Below the pieces are notes generated by a model, which did no database searches, was not told the DNA's origin, and worked only from the letters and a program-made list of their open reading frames with translations. Of a DNA stretch of 64,000 nucleotides, positions 23,568 through 34,714 are shown piece after piece (position 1 is the first letter of the stretch; every line of letters begins with the position of its first letter). Both the position numbers and the translations under genes were made by a program. Source of the DNA: Hirundichthys speculiger (Eukaryota; Chordata; Actinopteri; Beloniformes; Exocoetidae); contig JAGFBZ010002328.1 of the NCBI GenBank assembly GCA_018398805.1, forward strand, positions 157,284 through 221,283, read 5' to 3'.

Positions 23568-23872
23568 TTCCTGATTGTCGCTCTTGCGTTGTGGCGTGGA
23601 ATAACATAGCGGAGACACACATCATAATTTAGCATAAATCAAAAATAACTGCGGCATACCGGCGACAAGATAACGACACATTGCTTCGAGAGTAAACACA
23701 GCCCTTAAAGCCGGCGTTTTCCTCCACTGAATACGTCTCAAATCCTGACAAATAAAGTAGAAATGGACTCCGTCATTTCCTGCGACCTCGGTGAAGTAGA
23801 TGGAAACTGGTGGTAACAACCGCCGTCACTGTCCAGCGTGGTTTGTTTCGGATCGCGCCGCGACTTCTTGGG

Positions 23873-23986
23873 CTAGCTCTCAGTTAGCATTAGCTTGTCC
23901 GGGTGGTGACGTTTCAGGTGGGCTCGCAGGTTGGTGTTATTTCCAGAGTACTTCACGTTTGAGTGACACAGCTTGCAAACCGCCAT
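23873..23986 (-). pseudogene. BED zinc-finger fragment
   Basis: The minus-strand frame starts MAVCKLCHSNVKYSGNNTNL, continues RAHLKRHHPDK and stops after 37 residues. CKLC and H-x4-H give the four zinc ligands of a BED finger. The orientation is opposite to the MADF fragment in the same element. The remaining transposase is absent. Confidence 0.75.
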
Positions 23987-24321
23987 ACTTTTGTCTAAAT
24001 CTTCTTTCCTTTTTCTTTTTAAACCCGAACTGCTCCCACACATCTGCTTTTAAGCACGCAGGCGTTGCGTTTATACTCACCGCCATCCTCCTGACTGGCT
24101 CAGCTCTAGCTGGAAGAGAAAGAAGCTTCTGGATAACCTGTTAGAAACGCTCTACAGCGACACTAGCGGCTGGAGGAGTTAATGGCTCCTGTTCGGGACA
24201 CGGGGGTTTTGAAGGAAGCTTAGAATATCGATACCCGCAGCTGAAATATCAATATTCTCCTGGGAAAAAAATATCGATATATATCGCAGAATCGATAAAA
24301 TTGCTCAGCTCTACTGGAAAC

Positions 24322-26126
24322 GTGAAAGCCGTTAACGGTTTTTGTACTGAATACAGTTGAACCCAGACAGGACGATGCTGCTTATTACGCTTTACTGCTG
24401 GTTTCAACGTACTTATTTCTTTTAGAGTGAACACATTTCTAAAGTTAGGACGGTGAAATAGCCGCTCAGCAGAAAGGACGGAGACGTGAAGAGTCGAGGT
24501 GGTCGTCCTCAGGACTACGTGATGGTCCATCCCACATCTGTCACATCTGTTCAACGTGAACATAGGGCCTCTTTATTTTATTTTTCTACAGGTTTAAGTC
24601 TAATTTGAGTCTAGCTTCATATTGATGTGTTTCCGTCGTCCATGAGGTTCTACCAGCTGTTGATGGACGACGGTCCAGCTGTTCACGGACGTCCAGCCTG
24701 GACGCTGAAGTTCCTCCAGGAGGTTAAATGATGTTCTGCTCTGCAGAAGGACGAACGTGTGGATCTCTCTCTCCATCGTTGAGGAACATTTCAATCATTT
24801 TCTCACATTTGTTGACGGCGTGGAGATCCTCATCCCCGTCTGTGCTCCTCAAAGACATCAAGGCCTTTCATGGACGCTGCTCCCGTCTCACTCCTGTCCT
24901 GACTTTTAAACTGTGAGAGTCATAAACACCAGCTGATGTTTTAGAAGGTAACAGCAGGACCGTGACTCGCAGCTTCTCCCGTCGTCGTTTGGTTTCGTTG
25001 TCTCCGCCCGGCGCAGATGGCCCCCCCCCCCCATGAACAGGATGTGGCCGTCTTCCCGTCTCCTTCGACACCCTCTCATCCCCGTTAATGAGCGACGCTA
25101 CGAAGCCGCCGCGCCATCAGGGCCGCGAAGCCTCGGCGGTCGTTCAGAGATGCTCCGTAACAGGAGGAGGAGGATCTGCTGAGGCCGGGTGTCAGAATTA
25201 GACGTTCATCAATGCAGGACGATCGTTAATCAGCTGCTGACGAGCTGCAGCACAAACAACACTTTTCTGATTCAGTTTCTTCCTCACTGAGCTTCTATAT
25301 TTGAACAAAATGATCGTCAGCGTTCCTGATGGTGCGAAACACGTGTTTTTATCGCCAACTTCTCACCTCAAACGGCTGTTTTAGCCGTTGATTTGCATCT
25401 GTGATGGCAGCCATGATTGGATGTGTTTTAAAATAAAGCCTGTATAAAAACAACTGGACGAACCTCTACAGTTTCTGGAGAGGACTTTTTGAAGTCTCCT
25501 ATAGTTGCCTCATGAAGACAGACAACTCTGCCTGGAACTACGTCCAGCTGGGTTTAGAGCAGCAGAAGAGTCCAGTTCAGGAACGATGCGGTTTCTAAAG
25601 TAAATCTCAGGCGCCCGGAGACGCCGCGGTAGCTTCGTTGGAGAGTCGGGTCTCCTGTTTTGGGACCTAAACCCTACTGGTGTTACCGCCTCATGGACGG
25701 AGCTCATGGACGTCACCTGATTCTTGAGTTTCCTACCTGGAGATGCTCTGCCAGACCTCAGTTTTGTCTTCAGGATTAGTCGACTGACTTGGCCGTTGTA
25801 GAATATTCCATTTCCAAGCCTTCAGTAGGTTCAGTCTTCGTCCGTCTGCGCTGTGACGCTCTGTCCTGTCGGTTCGTAGCGTTTGTCTGAATGTGAAACC
25901 CGTTAACCCCAGAATGAATCTACTTCTGTCGGCAGCTGCGTCTTCAGTAAAACGCCCGTACCATAACACCGCCTCCACCGTGCTTGACACACGAGGTCAG
26001 CTTTGATCATGAGCTTTTCCCGTCTTTTTTGTCCTGGTTTGGTCGTCTGATATCAAGTACTGGTAGTTTTTTCGTCCAAGAGCGTTGAGAAGAAACAAAG
26101 TGATAACTGTTCTTCTTTTCTCCCAG
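24322..26126. other. Upstream region/intron of sbk1, no exon seen
   Basis: Short frames on both strands have no domain support. A C-run (25021-25032) and words shared with the repeat at 10938 (near 25433-25480) are present. If sbk1 starts at the CpG island near 10.7 kb, this lies in its first intron. Confidence 0.35.
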
Positions 26127-26166
26127 GAACACCCGTGTCCAGACCCTTCTCTCCTCGTTCGCCACC
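26127..26166 (+). promoter_or_regulatory. sbk1: sbk1 5' UTR segment with splice acceptor and strong start context
   Basis: A pyrimidine-rich acceptor (ttcttttctcccag, ending at 26126) is followed by 40 untranslated bases and a near-ideal vertebrate start context, GCCACCATGA. This fixes the start codon and shows that an upstream non-coding exon exists. Confidence 0.75.
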
Positions 26167-28900
26167 ATGAACTCGTCGGCGCACGGTTCCCACACCTCCG
26201 ACATCCTGGAGGAACTCCAGCTGATCGCCGCTCAGAACCTGGAAAAACTGGACATCGGGAAATACTACGAGGTGGTCCGAGAGCTGGGGAAGGGCACCTA
26301 CGGGAAGGTGGACCTGGTCGTCCACAAGATCAGAGGTAACGACCACACCACCTTGTTATGCATCCATTAAAAGCCTTCAGTCCTTCTCTGAAAGCTCAAA
26401 ATGACGCAAACGCACAGCTGACGTGGTGATAAACGAAACTTCTACCGATCTGAGCCTTAACGGGGAAAAACCAACCAAAGTTTCCTCCTCGTCTCCCCTT
26501 CAGAAATGAATTTGGCCTGACAGCGAGCAGATCTACAGGAGACGGGATCACCTTCCTGTTCGTGATACTGATGGTCTCGCCGACCGTTCCATCCCTGTTC
26601 ACACTGATCGAGCTCCACAACAGTCATGTTGTCTTTAGGCTCTTGCCGATTGTGCTAGCATAATTTTTGCCATAATCTGAGGAATTGAGCATCATTTTTG
26701 CCCTTTTTCCAAAAGTAGCACTGCTAGCGTAATCCGTATATTTTCTTGTCTTAATAGCACAATTTTAGTATAATTCAAGAAAAGTGTGATGCTTCAATAT
26801 AACAAGCGCTAATTAACTGTTAGAGAACGAATTAGAGAAGTCAAGCCGGTTCAGAAACGAGCGAGATTATTCAATGTTAAATTTGTTATCCCAGGCTTTG
26901 TCAGAAACTGCATGGTTTAGTTTTCACTGTATTTGTTTTTATTTGTTTTGAAAATTTGTTTTGCTAGTGCGCGCACAGTTCGTTGTTTACTCTAAATTTG
27001 CATACTTTACCATGGTAACTGGAGGCCATTTGAGTGTAAACCTTGCACAAACTGTGTCACGCTCTGCTACACGCTATGGTTAGCAAGCTATCCACGGATA
27101 GTTATCCACCACACTATCCAGGCTTTGTGCAACCTATTTTTGTTCGCTGGATAGCAGATTTATCCGCCGTATAGGCCTAACCACCGGATAAAGTTACCCA
27201 GGTTTTGAACAACCGGGCCCAGAACGTCAGGCCAGGGTTAATAAAATATATTTTCAAACTTGTCTTGTGAGTTGTGAAGTTTGTGCACAGAATAATTTTT
27301 TTTAAAAAGTAGCATAATTTGAGCATAATTTGGGCAAAAAACAAGCACTGCCACTAGCATAATATGCTACTTTTACTAGCACAATCGGCAAATGCCTAGT
27401 TGTCTTCAGAAATGGCTCTCAAGACGTAAACCTGCCATCATTGATTGGGATAATCCTCCCAGAGATACTTGATTTATCTTTTTGCAGTTTGTATATCTGC
27501 AGTTCATCAGAACTTCCCTGAAGTCTCCTGGTGGGCCAGAACCAGAAAACCCCTCCTGACCTTTGCTGAAGCGTCTGCAGTTTGCAGAGCTGATCCGGTG
27601 GTTATTGGAGACGTCGCTGCTGACGAAGGCGAAACTATCGCTCGACGTGGCAGCTCCTAGCGTTAATGTCGGGGGGGAGGTTTCTTCTCATCTCGCCATC
27701 TGCTGCAGCAGAGGGAAGACGAGAAGAATCCTCACAGATGAAAGCTGACTCAACTCAGGTTTGAGTTTCTTTTAAAAGCCGTCGTTAAAACTCGTCCTGT
27801 CCTGGATTTCAGGCACAAAAATGGCGCTGAAGTTCCTGAGGAAGAAGACCACCAAGCTGAAGAGCTTCCTGAGAGAGTACAGCATCTCGCTCTACCTGTC
27901 GCCGTGCCCCTTCATCATCAACATGCACGGCATCGCCTTCGAAACCGACGACTACTACATCTTCGCCCAGGAGTTCGCTCTGGCGGGAGATCTGTTCGAC
28001 ATCATCCCTCCGCAGGTGAGACCTCGCTCCACACGCATGATATTCCGCTGTTCGCCCAGGTATGACTGTTGCTACGTCTCCCTGCAGGTGGGGCTCCCCG
28101 AGGCGGTGGCGAAGCGCTGCGTCCACCAGGTGGCGATAGCGCTGGACTACCTGCACGGCAAGAAGCTGGTCCACCGCGACATCAAGCCCGAGAACGTCCT
28201 CATCTTCGACACGGAGTGCCGGAAGGTGAAGCTGTCGGACTTCGGCATGACGCGGCGCGCCGGCTCCCCGGTGAAGCGCGTGAGCGGCACCATCCCATAC
28301 ACGGCGCCCGAGCTGTGCGACGCCTCGCGGCAGGAGGGCTTCTGCGTGGCGTACAGCACGGACGTGTGGGCGTTCGGCGTGCTGCTGTTCTGCATGCTGA
28401 CGGGGAACTTCCCCTGGGAGAAGGCCATGCCCGGCGACGCCTTCTACGAGGAGTTCGTGCGCTGGCAGCGCCGCCGGTCGGGCGCGGTGCCGTCGCAGTG
28501 GCGCCGCTTCACGGACGAAGCCCTGCGGATGTTCCGCCGGCTGCTGTCCGTCGAGCAGGACCGCCGCTGCTCCGTTAAAGAGGTCTTCTGCTACTTCAAC
28601 CACAGCTGGATGCTGGACACGGAGAACGGCAACTGCAGCGGCGGTTTCACGAACGGCGCGCCCCTTCTTGACATCAGCTCGTCCTCGTCGGAGGAGGACG
28701 CGCTAGTGGACAGACTGAAGCAGCAGAGCCTGTCGCCCGCCTGCGTGCCGGCGAAGGGAGGCGTCATGATGGACACCCGTTACTCCTCCGCGTCCGCCAA
28801 CAGCTCGCCATCGTCCACCGGCGGCTACGAGCGAGTCACCAGGGACGGCAACGAGAGGGGGCGGATCCTGGTGACCACGCCCATCGAGATCTGCGTGTAG
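26167..28900 (+). CDS. sbk1: SH3-domain-binding kinase 1 (SBK1), Ser/Thr kinase
   Basis: Three exons, 26167-26335, 27813-28015 and 28088-28900, join in phases 1 and 0 to give 394 residues. Kinase motifs in order: glycine loop GKGTYGKV (41-48), Lys63 in [15 protein letters not shown] with catalytic Asp155, DFG at 175-177, and [10 protein letters not shown]. The order and wording ([33 protein letters not shown] [12 protein letters not shown]) and the end TPIEICV match the SBK1 family. Human SBK1 is a little longer because of a proline-rich tail. That tail is replaced here by a Ser-rich segment ([10 protein letters not shown]), so SH3 binding through PxxP motifs is not evident. It is probably a cytosolic kinase. 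GC content is high at third positions. The 72-bp second intron is a multiple of three without a stop. Confidence 0.93.
26636..27398. mobile_element. hAT-type MITE in the first coding intron of sbk1
   Basis: The ends TAGGCTCTTGCCGATTGTGC and (inverted) TAGGCATTTGCCGATTGTGC match in all but three positions. A perfect 8-bp target duplication, GTTGTCTT, lies at 26628-26635 and 27399-27406. The interior contains pairs such as gctatccacggatagttatcc. No transposase code was seen. Confidence 0.92.
28016..28087 (+). other. 72-bp second intron of sbk1, open in frame
   Basis: Donor gtgaga and acceptor ctccctgcag bound 72 bases that contain no in-frame stop. Retention would insert 24 residues between the N-lobe segment FDIIPPQ and VGLPEA. 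The SBK1 family protein reads straight across, so splicing is the default. Confidence 0.8.
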
Positions 28901-30240
28901 AGGCGCCGGCCGACGCTTTCAGGCTCCCTCCTCCCCCCCGCTTGTGCGCAGGTGCGAGGATTTCTCTGTGAGGGGCGATGAGCGCCGACGGCGGCGTGGT
29001 GCTCCGCATCGGGAAACGATCGGCGGCTTGTCGGAGCTTCACCGCGGAATTACGCGTTTCTGATGACGAATAAATCTGAGGAAATGACCCGCGGGGCCGT
29101 CGGGCTGCAGCCCCGTCTGCGGTTTGTAGTTCAGTCTCTGGAAACGTTTTAAAGGATCCAGATGGACTAACAAGCAAAACTGTTGAAAAAAAAAAAAATG
29201 AAAAAAAATCAGCTTTACGTGGAAAAGTGACCCGTGTTGTAGTGAACCATCTCCATGTTTCTGGAATATGTGTTTATTTAGTAATTTATTTGTCAAAATA
29301 ATATATTTATGATTTGCTTTATCAGACGCGTTTTCTCCGATGGGATGGAGATAAAGTTGGAAAAAAAAAGCAGTGAGCTTTCTCTTTTTTCACCTCAGTG
29401 TTGTGATTCTCTCTTTAATGTCCTCATGTCTCCTTGTGAAGCCCAAAACTTCAGAAGTGAACCGCGGCGCGCCGCTAACACTTCAGTAACGCTAAGAAGC
29501 AAAACGCCCGTACGTGGTCATGAACTGTGATTTAAAAAGAACAAAAGCACAGAAAAATTGGCAATGTTTTTTTTTTTTTCCTACTTGCATGGTTTAAAAA
29601 CATTAGCTGTAAACGATCATCTGGAGTTTCACTGGAAAACAAATACGCGTTTAAAACGAGACGAGGTTCAAAGCTGCTCTATCCAGCAGTACCACGTCTG
29701 ACCAGCTGGGGGCAGCATTTCAGCTCCTGCTGCGAGAGTGCACCTCTAGTGGGACAAAGAGGTATTACGAGACGTGCCGGGTCGCCTCCACTCACGGGCA
29801 CAGCATTGTTGGTGGCTCCAGACGCCACCATGTGGTCAGACGTGGTATTGCTTCAGTGGTTTTTTTTTTTTTGTTTGTTTTTTTAACCCCAGCTGGCTGT
29901 CCTCTGTGTTTTACTAAAATGGGATAAAAGCTGTCTGAATGTGAGGGAGAAAAAAAAACTATTATCTTTGGGTTGTTGGATTAAAAGTGCTTCAGAAATC
30001 AGTGTTTTGTGTGTGTTTGTACTGCATGAAGTGACGTTACTGTTGTTGAACATTTCTTGAAATAAAATACATGAACTACAAATACTTTGGTGGTTCTTTT
30101 CATTGTCCATTAAAGTTGGCAGCTCCCTGCAAAGCGCCAACATTTGGATGGCGATCTTGAACTCGAAGAACAGACTGTGAGAGCACTGACCATGTGATTG
30201 TCAACTTTTTTTGGCTTCATATTTGTTTAATAAACACCAG
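28901..30240 (+). other. sbk1: sbk1 3' UTR with alternative poly(A) signals
   Basis: Non-coding DNA follows the stop. AATAAA occurs at 29069-29074, 30061-30066 and 30229-30234, giving possible UTR lengths of about 0.2, 1.2 and 1.35 kb. Which is used is not visible. Confidence 0.5.
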
Positions 30241-30289
30241 TTTTGTTAATCTGAGGTTGCGTTTCTCTAATTCTAAAGACCCGCTATGC

Positions 30290-31015
30290 TGAGACCGTAA
30301 CATCTTATTAGACGGGCTGAAAAACTGGGTAGGACTTCCTGGCACTGCAATAAATTGGTTTAAGTCCTTTCTAAAAAAAAACAGGTAGTACTTTGGTCAC
30401 ATTTATAGTTACCTATAGACACAAACTAAAATAACTTGTGGAGTTCCCCAAGGCTCAATTTTGGGGCCACTGCTGCTCAACATCTAAATGTTCCCACTCG
30501 CTCAAATTATGAAAAACAACACACAAATCTACATAACCATCTCACCAGGAGACTACAGTCCGATCCAAACACTGACCAGATGCATTGATCAAATTAGAGA
30601 CTGGATGTGTCAGAACTTCCTTCAGTAAAATGAAGAAAAAACTGAAATAATAGTTTTTGGAGCCAAAGAAGAAAGATTAAAAGTCAGCACTCAGCTTTAA
30701 AGATCTAAGTTAGAAACCAGAAACAAAGCCAGAAATCTGGGTGTAGTCATGGACTCGGACCTGAACTTTTTTTTTTGCCACCTTTTATCAAAACAATTAA
30801 CTTTAATTTCTTGCATTTTATCTACATTTTTAATTCCTTTAAAAAAAAAAAATCAAAAACTGTTGATTAACTTCTTCCATTTTAATATCTTATTTTTATT
30901 TCCTCCTGTTTTATTGGACTCTTTAATGCTCTGTAATGCTTCAAATGTTTTATGTAAAGCACCTTGAATTGTCTTGTACATGAAATGTTCTCTCCAAATA
31001 AACTTGCCTTGATTT
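30290..31015 (+). mobile_element. L2-type LINE, 3' part of reverse transcriptase and tail
   Basis: Translation in broken frames gives GVPQGSILGPLLFNIYMFP, then ITISPGDYSPIQTLTRCID, RDWMCQNFLQ, EEKTEIIVFGAKEERL and LGVVMDSDLNF. These are the late reverse-transcriptase motifs of L2 LINEs. The 3' tail gtaaagcaccttgaattgtc then caaataaacttgccttg fits. Stops and indels make it dead. It is 5'-truncated, as is usual. Confidence 0.85.
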
Positions 31016-31099
31016 TTATTCAGCCTTTAAAACAAAACCAGTGTTTTAGAGCAACATGGCTGCCGTGACTCTGAGCTGAACCGGGCCGCCGGAGGACTT

Positions 31100-31380
31100 C
31101 AGTCCACGTGACGTCTGCTGCTTCAGCGTTCCAGAAGATGACAGAGGAAGTAATGTCGCCGTCTGCAGTTTCTGCAGCTCAGACTTCATTAAAAATGAAA
31201 CGAGGCGATCAGAGCTGGAGCTCCAAACGCCCCAAAGCTGTAGAAGCACCGAGGCGTGAAGGAGAAGCTTCTGCTCCCAAACCGAGCTGGAAGCTAGATT
31301 ACAAACATCCACAGCAGCAAATCTCATCTGCAGCACCGAACCCGAGTCCATCTGACCGGGTTTAACCAGGGAACGCATAC
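31100..31380 (+). other. Unassigned open stretch
   Basis: Frames of 85 (plus) and 110 (minus) codons overlap here. Neither has a recognisable domain or clear splice sites, so no gene is called. Confidence 0.3.
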
Positions 31381-31555
31381 CGACGCGTCCGAAGTGTCAG
31401 TCAGCATCACAGGTCCAAGTGTTCAGGTGAGGCTCAAACGAATGAAAGACACGAGCCCTGCGAGGCCACGCCCCTGAGAAACAAGCTCCACCCAGATGAA
31501 GGTGTCACTCACCGCCCCAGTTAAGAAAAACTAAGCTATAAATGACTTTTCTCTA

Positions 31556-31895
31556 GGGGTGAGTATTGGCAAGGACCTCGCAATACGATATGTATCATGA
31601 TACTTGGGTCACGATACGATATTATCACGATATATTGCGATATTCTACCCAGTTAATATCAAAATTAAAAGTAGAGATGAAAAATCAAGTTGCTGTATAT
31701 GTTCATCAGATGATATTGATCATTCAAACTGAGTCAAAACTATTTGCTTCAAAACAACCTAGTTATTGTTTATTATTAGCGTTTTTGAAAAAAAAATCGA
31801 AAAAAAAATTGATATTAGGAGCTGAAAAATCAATATTATATTGGGCGGCTGAAAATCACAATATATTGCCAAATCGATTTTTTTTCACACCCCTA
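31556..31895. mobile_element. hAT-like MITE (ATATCGATA-rich)
   Basis: Starts taggggtgagtattggca and ends cgattttttttcacacccct, so the ends invert as TAGGGGTG. Subterminal sequence is rich in acgatacgatat words, as in the other hAT-type elements of the window. No clear 8-bp target duplication was found, so the ends may be damaged. Confidence 0.55.
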
Positions 31896-32204
31896 CACGG
31901 CGACACGAAGAAGCTGCTCCAGCGCACCTGGAGGCTGGATGACCAGCGCGCCTCCAGGCGGTTGCAAACTCTATGGCGTCCAGCTTTCAGGTCACTTAAA
32001 TGTGGAAACAGCCAACGGTGGGCGTGTCCCTGCTCTCTCCGCCCACTTGCAGCGAGGCGCCGTGCAGTACGGGCAAAATGAGACTTCAAAGACCCTCTGC
32101 AAAAACATACTGCCAGTAGGGAAAGACACTGCAGAAGCACCGTGGTTCTACCTGACTGAGGAAGGCGACGCAGCGGCGGGAAAATACGAAGATGAAGATG
32201 AAGA

Positions 32205-33450
32205 GCAGTCCACCGGCGCAGACGCTCCACGCAGCCAGTCCCACCGGCGCAGACGCTCCACGCAGCCAGTCCACCGGCGCAGACGCTCCACGCACCCTCC
32301 ACGCTCCCACCATCCCAGCGCAGACGCTCCACGCAGCCGGTCCCGCAGCGCAGACGCTCCACCGGCCCACGCGCAGACGCTCCACGCAGCCGGTCCACCG
32401 GCGCAGACGCTCCACGCAGCCGTCCCACCGGCGCAGACGCTCCCAACCGGCCACACCGGCGCAGACGCTCCACGCAGCCGGTCCCACCGGCCGCAGACGC
32501 TCCACGCAGCCGGTCCACCGGCGCAGACGCTCCACGCAGCCGGTCCACCGGCGCAGACGCTCCACGCAGCCAGGTCCCACCGGCGCCAGACGCTCCACGC
32601 AGCCGGTCCCACCGTCGCAGACGCTCCACGCAGCCGGTCCACCGCGCAGACGCTCCACGCAGCCGCCGGTCCAACCGGCGCAGACGCTCCACAGCCGTCC
32701 ACCGCGCAACGCTCCACGCAGCCGTCCACCGCGCAGACGCTCCACGCAGCCGGTCCACCGCGCCGCAGACGCTCCACGCAGCCGGTCCACCGGCGCAGAC
32801 GCTCCACGGCCTCCAGTCCCACCGGCGCAGACGCTCCACGCAGCCGGTCCCACCGGCGCAGACGCTCCACAGCCGGTCCACCGGCGCAGACGCTCCACGC
32901 AGCCGGTCCACCGGCGCAGACGCTCCACGCAGCCGGTCCACCGGCGCAGACGCTCCACCAGCCGGTCCACCGGTGCAGACGCTCCACGCAGCCGGTCCAC
33001 CGGCGCAGACGCTCCACGCAGCCGGTCCACCGGCGCAGACGCTCCACGCAGCCGGTCCACCGGCGCAGACGCTCCACAGCCGGTCCACCGGCGCAGACGC
33101 TCCACGCAGCCGGTCCACCGGCGCAGACGCTCCACGCAGCCGGTCCACCGGTCCGCAGAGCTCCACAGCCGGTCCACCGGCGCAGACGCTCCACGCAGCC
33201 GGTCCACCGGCGCAGACCTCCACGCAGCCGGTCCACCGGCGCAGACGCTCCACAGCCGGTCCACCGGTGCAGACGCTCAGCAGCTCCCCACCGCGCAGAC
33301 GCTCCACGCAGCCTCCACCGGCGCAGACGCTCCACGCAGCCGGTCCACCGGCGCAGACGCTCCACGCAGCCGGTCCACCGGCGCAGACGCTCCACACAGC
33401 CAGTCCCACCGGCGCAGACGCTCCACGCAGCCAGTCCACCTGCGCAGACA
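32205..33450. repeat. 30-bp GC-rich minisatellite (about 40 copies)
   Basis: The unit is CGCAGACGCTCCACGCAGCC followed by GGTCCACCGG. Units of 24-33 bp occur, the middle is noisier and the right end most regular. Because 30 is a multiple of three and the unit has no stops, five frames stay open for up to 531 codons. These low-complexity frames are not genes. Confidence 0.97.
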
Positions 33451-33639
33451 TTTTCAGAGGCAGATTTATTTTTTTAAGTCTGAAGAATTAAAACCTGAGA
33501 ATTGATGTTTGTCAGTTTAGGAGCGTGAATGTAGTAGACGGATGTATTTAATCACTTTAAAAAGAAAAGTGTTGACGCCACGACTAAAGATCAGTCAGTA
33601 AAATCACATTTATTTACAAGGAAACTACAGAACGACACG

Positions 33640-34250
33640 TTTTAATTAGTCATTTATTTCTACAACCATATAATCAGATATACGAGATTTATTTTTTTAA
33701 ATCACAACTTTTTCCACAATAAAGTCTGATTTTGTAGTAAATTTACAAAGTTTGCCCTTTTTGTTTCCAAACTTATGCTTTTGTTGAACAACTGCACCGT
33801 TTTTTCATAAATCACATTTTTTCAAACTTTGAATCAAAAAAGTTTGACATAAAATGACAAAATTGTGATTTTTATAATTAGAACTTTCAATCCTAAAAAT
33901 CAAAACTTTTTGCTGTAAAATCACAAAAAAGCAACTTTGTCGTAAAAACAAAATTTTCATGACTTTTTAAATTGTTGTAAAATTGCAACTTTTTAATTTA
34001 ATACTGTAACTTTGAAAATATTTACGTTTGCAAAATCACAACATAAAATTAAAACTCTGATAAACTAAATTACATGAAATGACAACTTTTTGTTCTCAAG
34101 ATGTCTTTGTTGTAAAATTGTAAAATATTTGTCATAAAAAAGCACATTTTAATCAAAATCTTATTTTTTTTTTTTTAAACCAAAAGCAAAACTTTTGAAA
34201 TTTGTGTTATAAAATAGCACGTTTAGCATAATTACAAGTTTCTGTCTTTT
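33640..34250. repeat. AT-rich degenerate tandem repeat
   Basis: Recurring words such as tcataaaa, tcacaacttttt and ttgtaaaattgcaactt appear every 20-25 bases. The style is the same as at 13550-14620 and 34565-34710. It looks like an old, decayed satellite. Confidence 0.5.
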
Positions 34251-34261
34251 TCACCTTTCAG

Positions 34262-34357
34262 GAGGCTGAACGTTGTTCTTCCTCGTCTTCCTCCAGTCGT
34301 TCCAGTAGGAGCAGACGGGACCGCCGCTGGTCCCAGTCGGCGTCTGGTTCTCGTTGA
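34262..34357 (+). CDS. Possible terminal exon with RS-rich tail
   Basis: A good acceptor (tctttttcacctttcag, ending at 34261) precedes 31 codons reading EAERCSSSSSSSRSSRSRRD and then RRWSQSASGSR before TGA. Ser/Arg-rich tails are common in RNA-binding and nuclear proteins. No other exon was found for it within the surrounding satellites, so it may be chance. Confidence 0.2.
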   Translation, partial: EAERCSSSSSSSRSSRSRRDRRWSQSASGSR

Positions 34358-34714
34358 ATTGACAGGTTCGTAACTGGAAGTTCCTGTGAGGTTCAGCTTG
34401 TTGATGTTTTTCTCTAAATCAGCTCCTTCTGAATCAGTGGAGGTGAATCACGTAGCTGCTTCAAAACTGTGACATGAACAAGCCTCAAATGCAGCAGTAA
34501 CGACCGGTTTCGACCGGTGCTGCCACCTAGTGGACTTCACTTTCACAGTACTCGGGTTTCCCTGATTACATTGTTGTAAAATTGTGAATTTCGTAAAATT
34601 GCAACTTTGTCCTAAAATCATAAATCTGTAGAAGTTGTGAATTTGTATTTGTTGTAAAATTGTAATTTCTTAATTCAATACTGTAACTTTGTAGCAAAAT
34701 ACTGACTTTGGCAA

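Larger units (their letters stand above)
23011..24313. mobile_element. hAT-type element, family 3, with BED and MADF relics
   Basis: The element begins TAGGGCTGTAGCGATACAG and ends (inverted) TAGAGCTGAGCAATTTTATC. An exact 8-bp target duplication, CTGGAAAC, lies at 23003-23010 and 24314-24321. Inside are an L2-like tail (23195-23295), a MADF-like frame on the plus strand and a BED finger on the minus strand. It is clearly composite, with a LINE tail landed in a deleted hAT. Confidence 0.9.

Noticed and set aside
27809..28603. 264-codon frame antisense to sbk1
   Set aside because: High third-position GC in sbk1 removes stops on the opposite strand. The kinase motifs settle the real strand.
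31856..33505. Frames of 392-531 codons on both strands (WSVCAGGP and TQPVHRRRRS type repeats)
   Set aside because: They translate a stop-free 30-bp satellite. Several frames are equally open, so openness is not evidence of coding.
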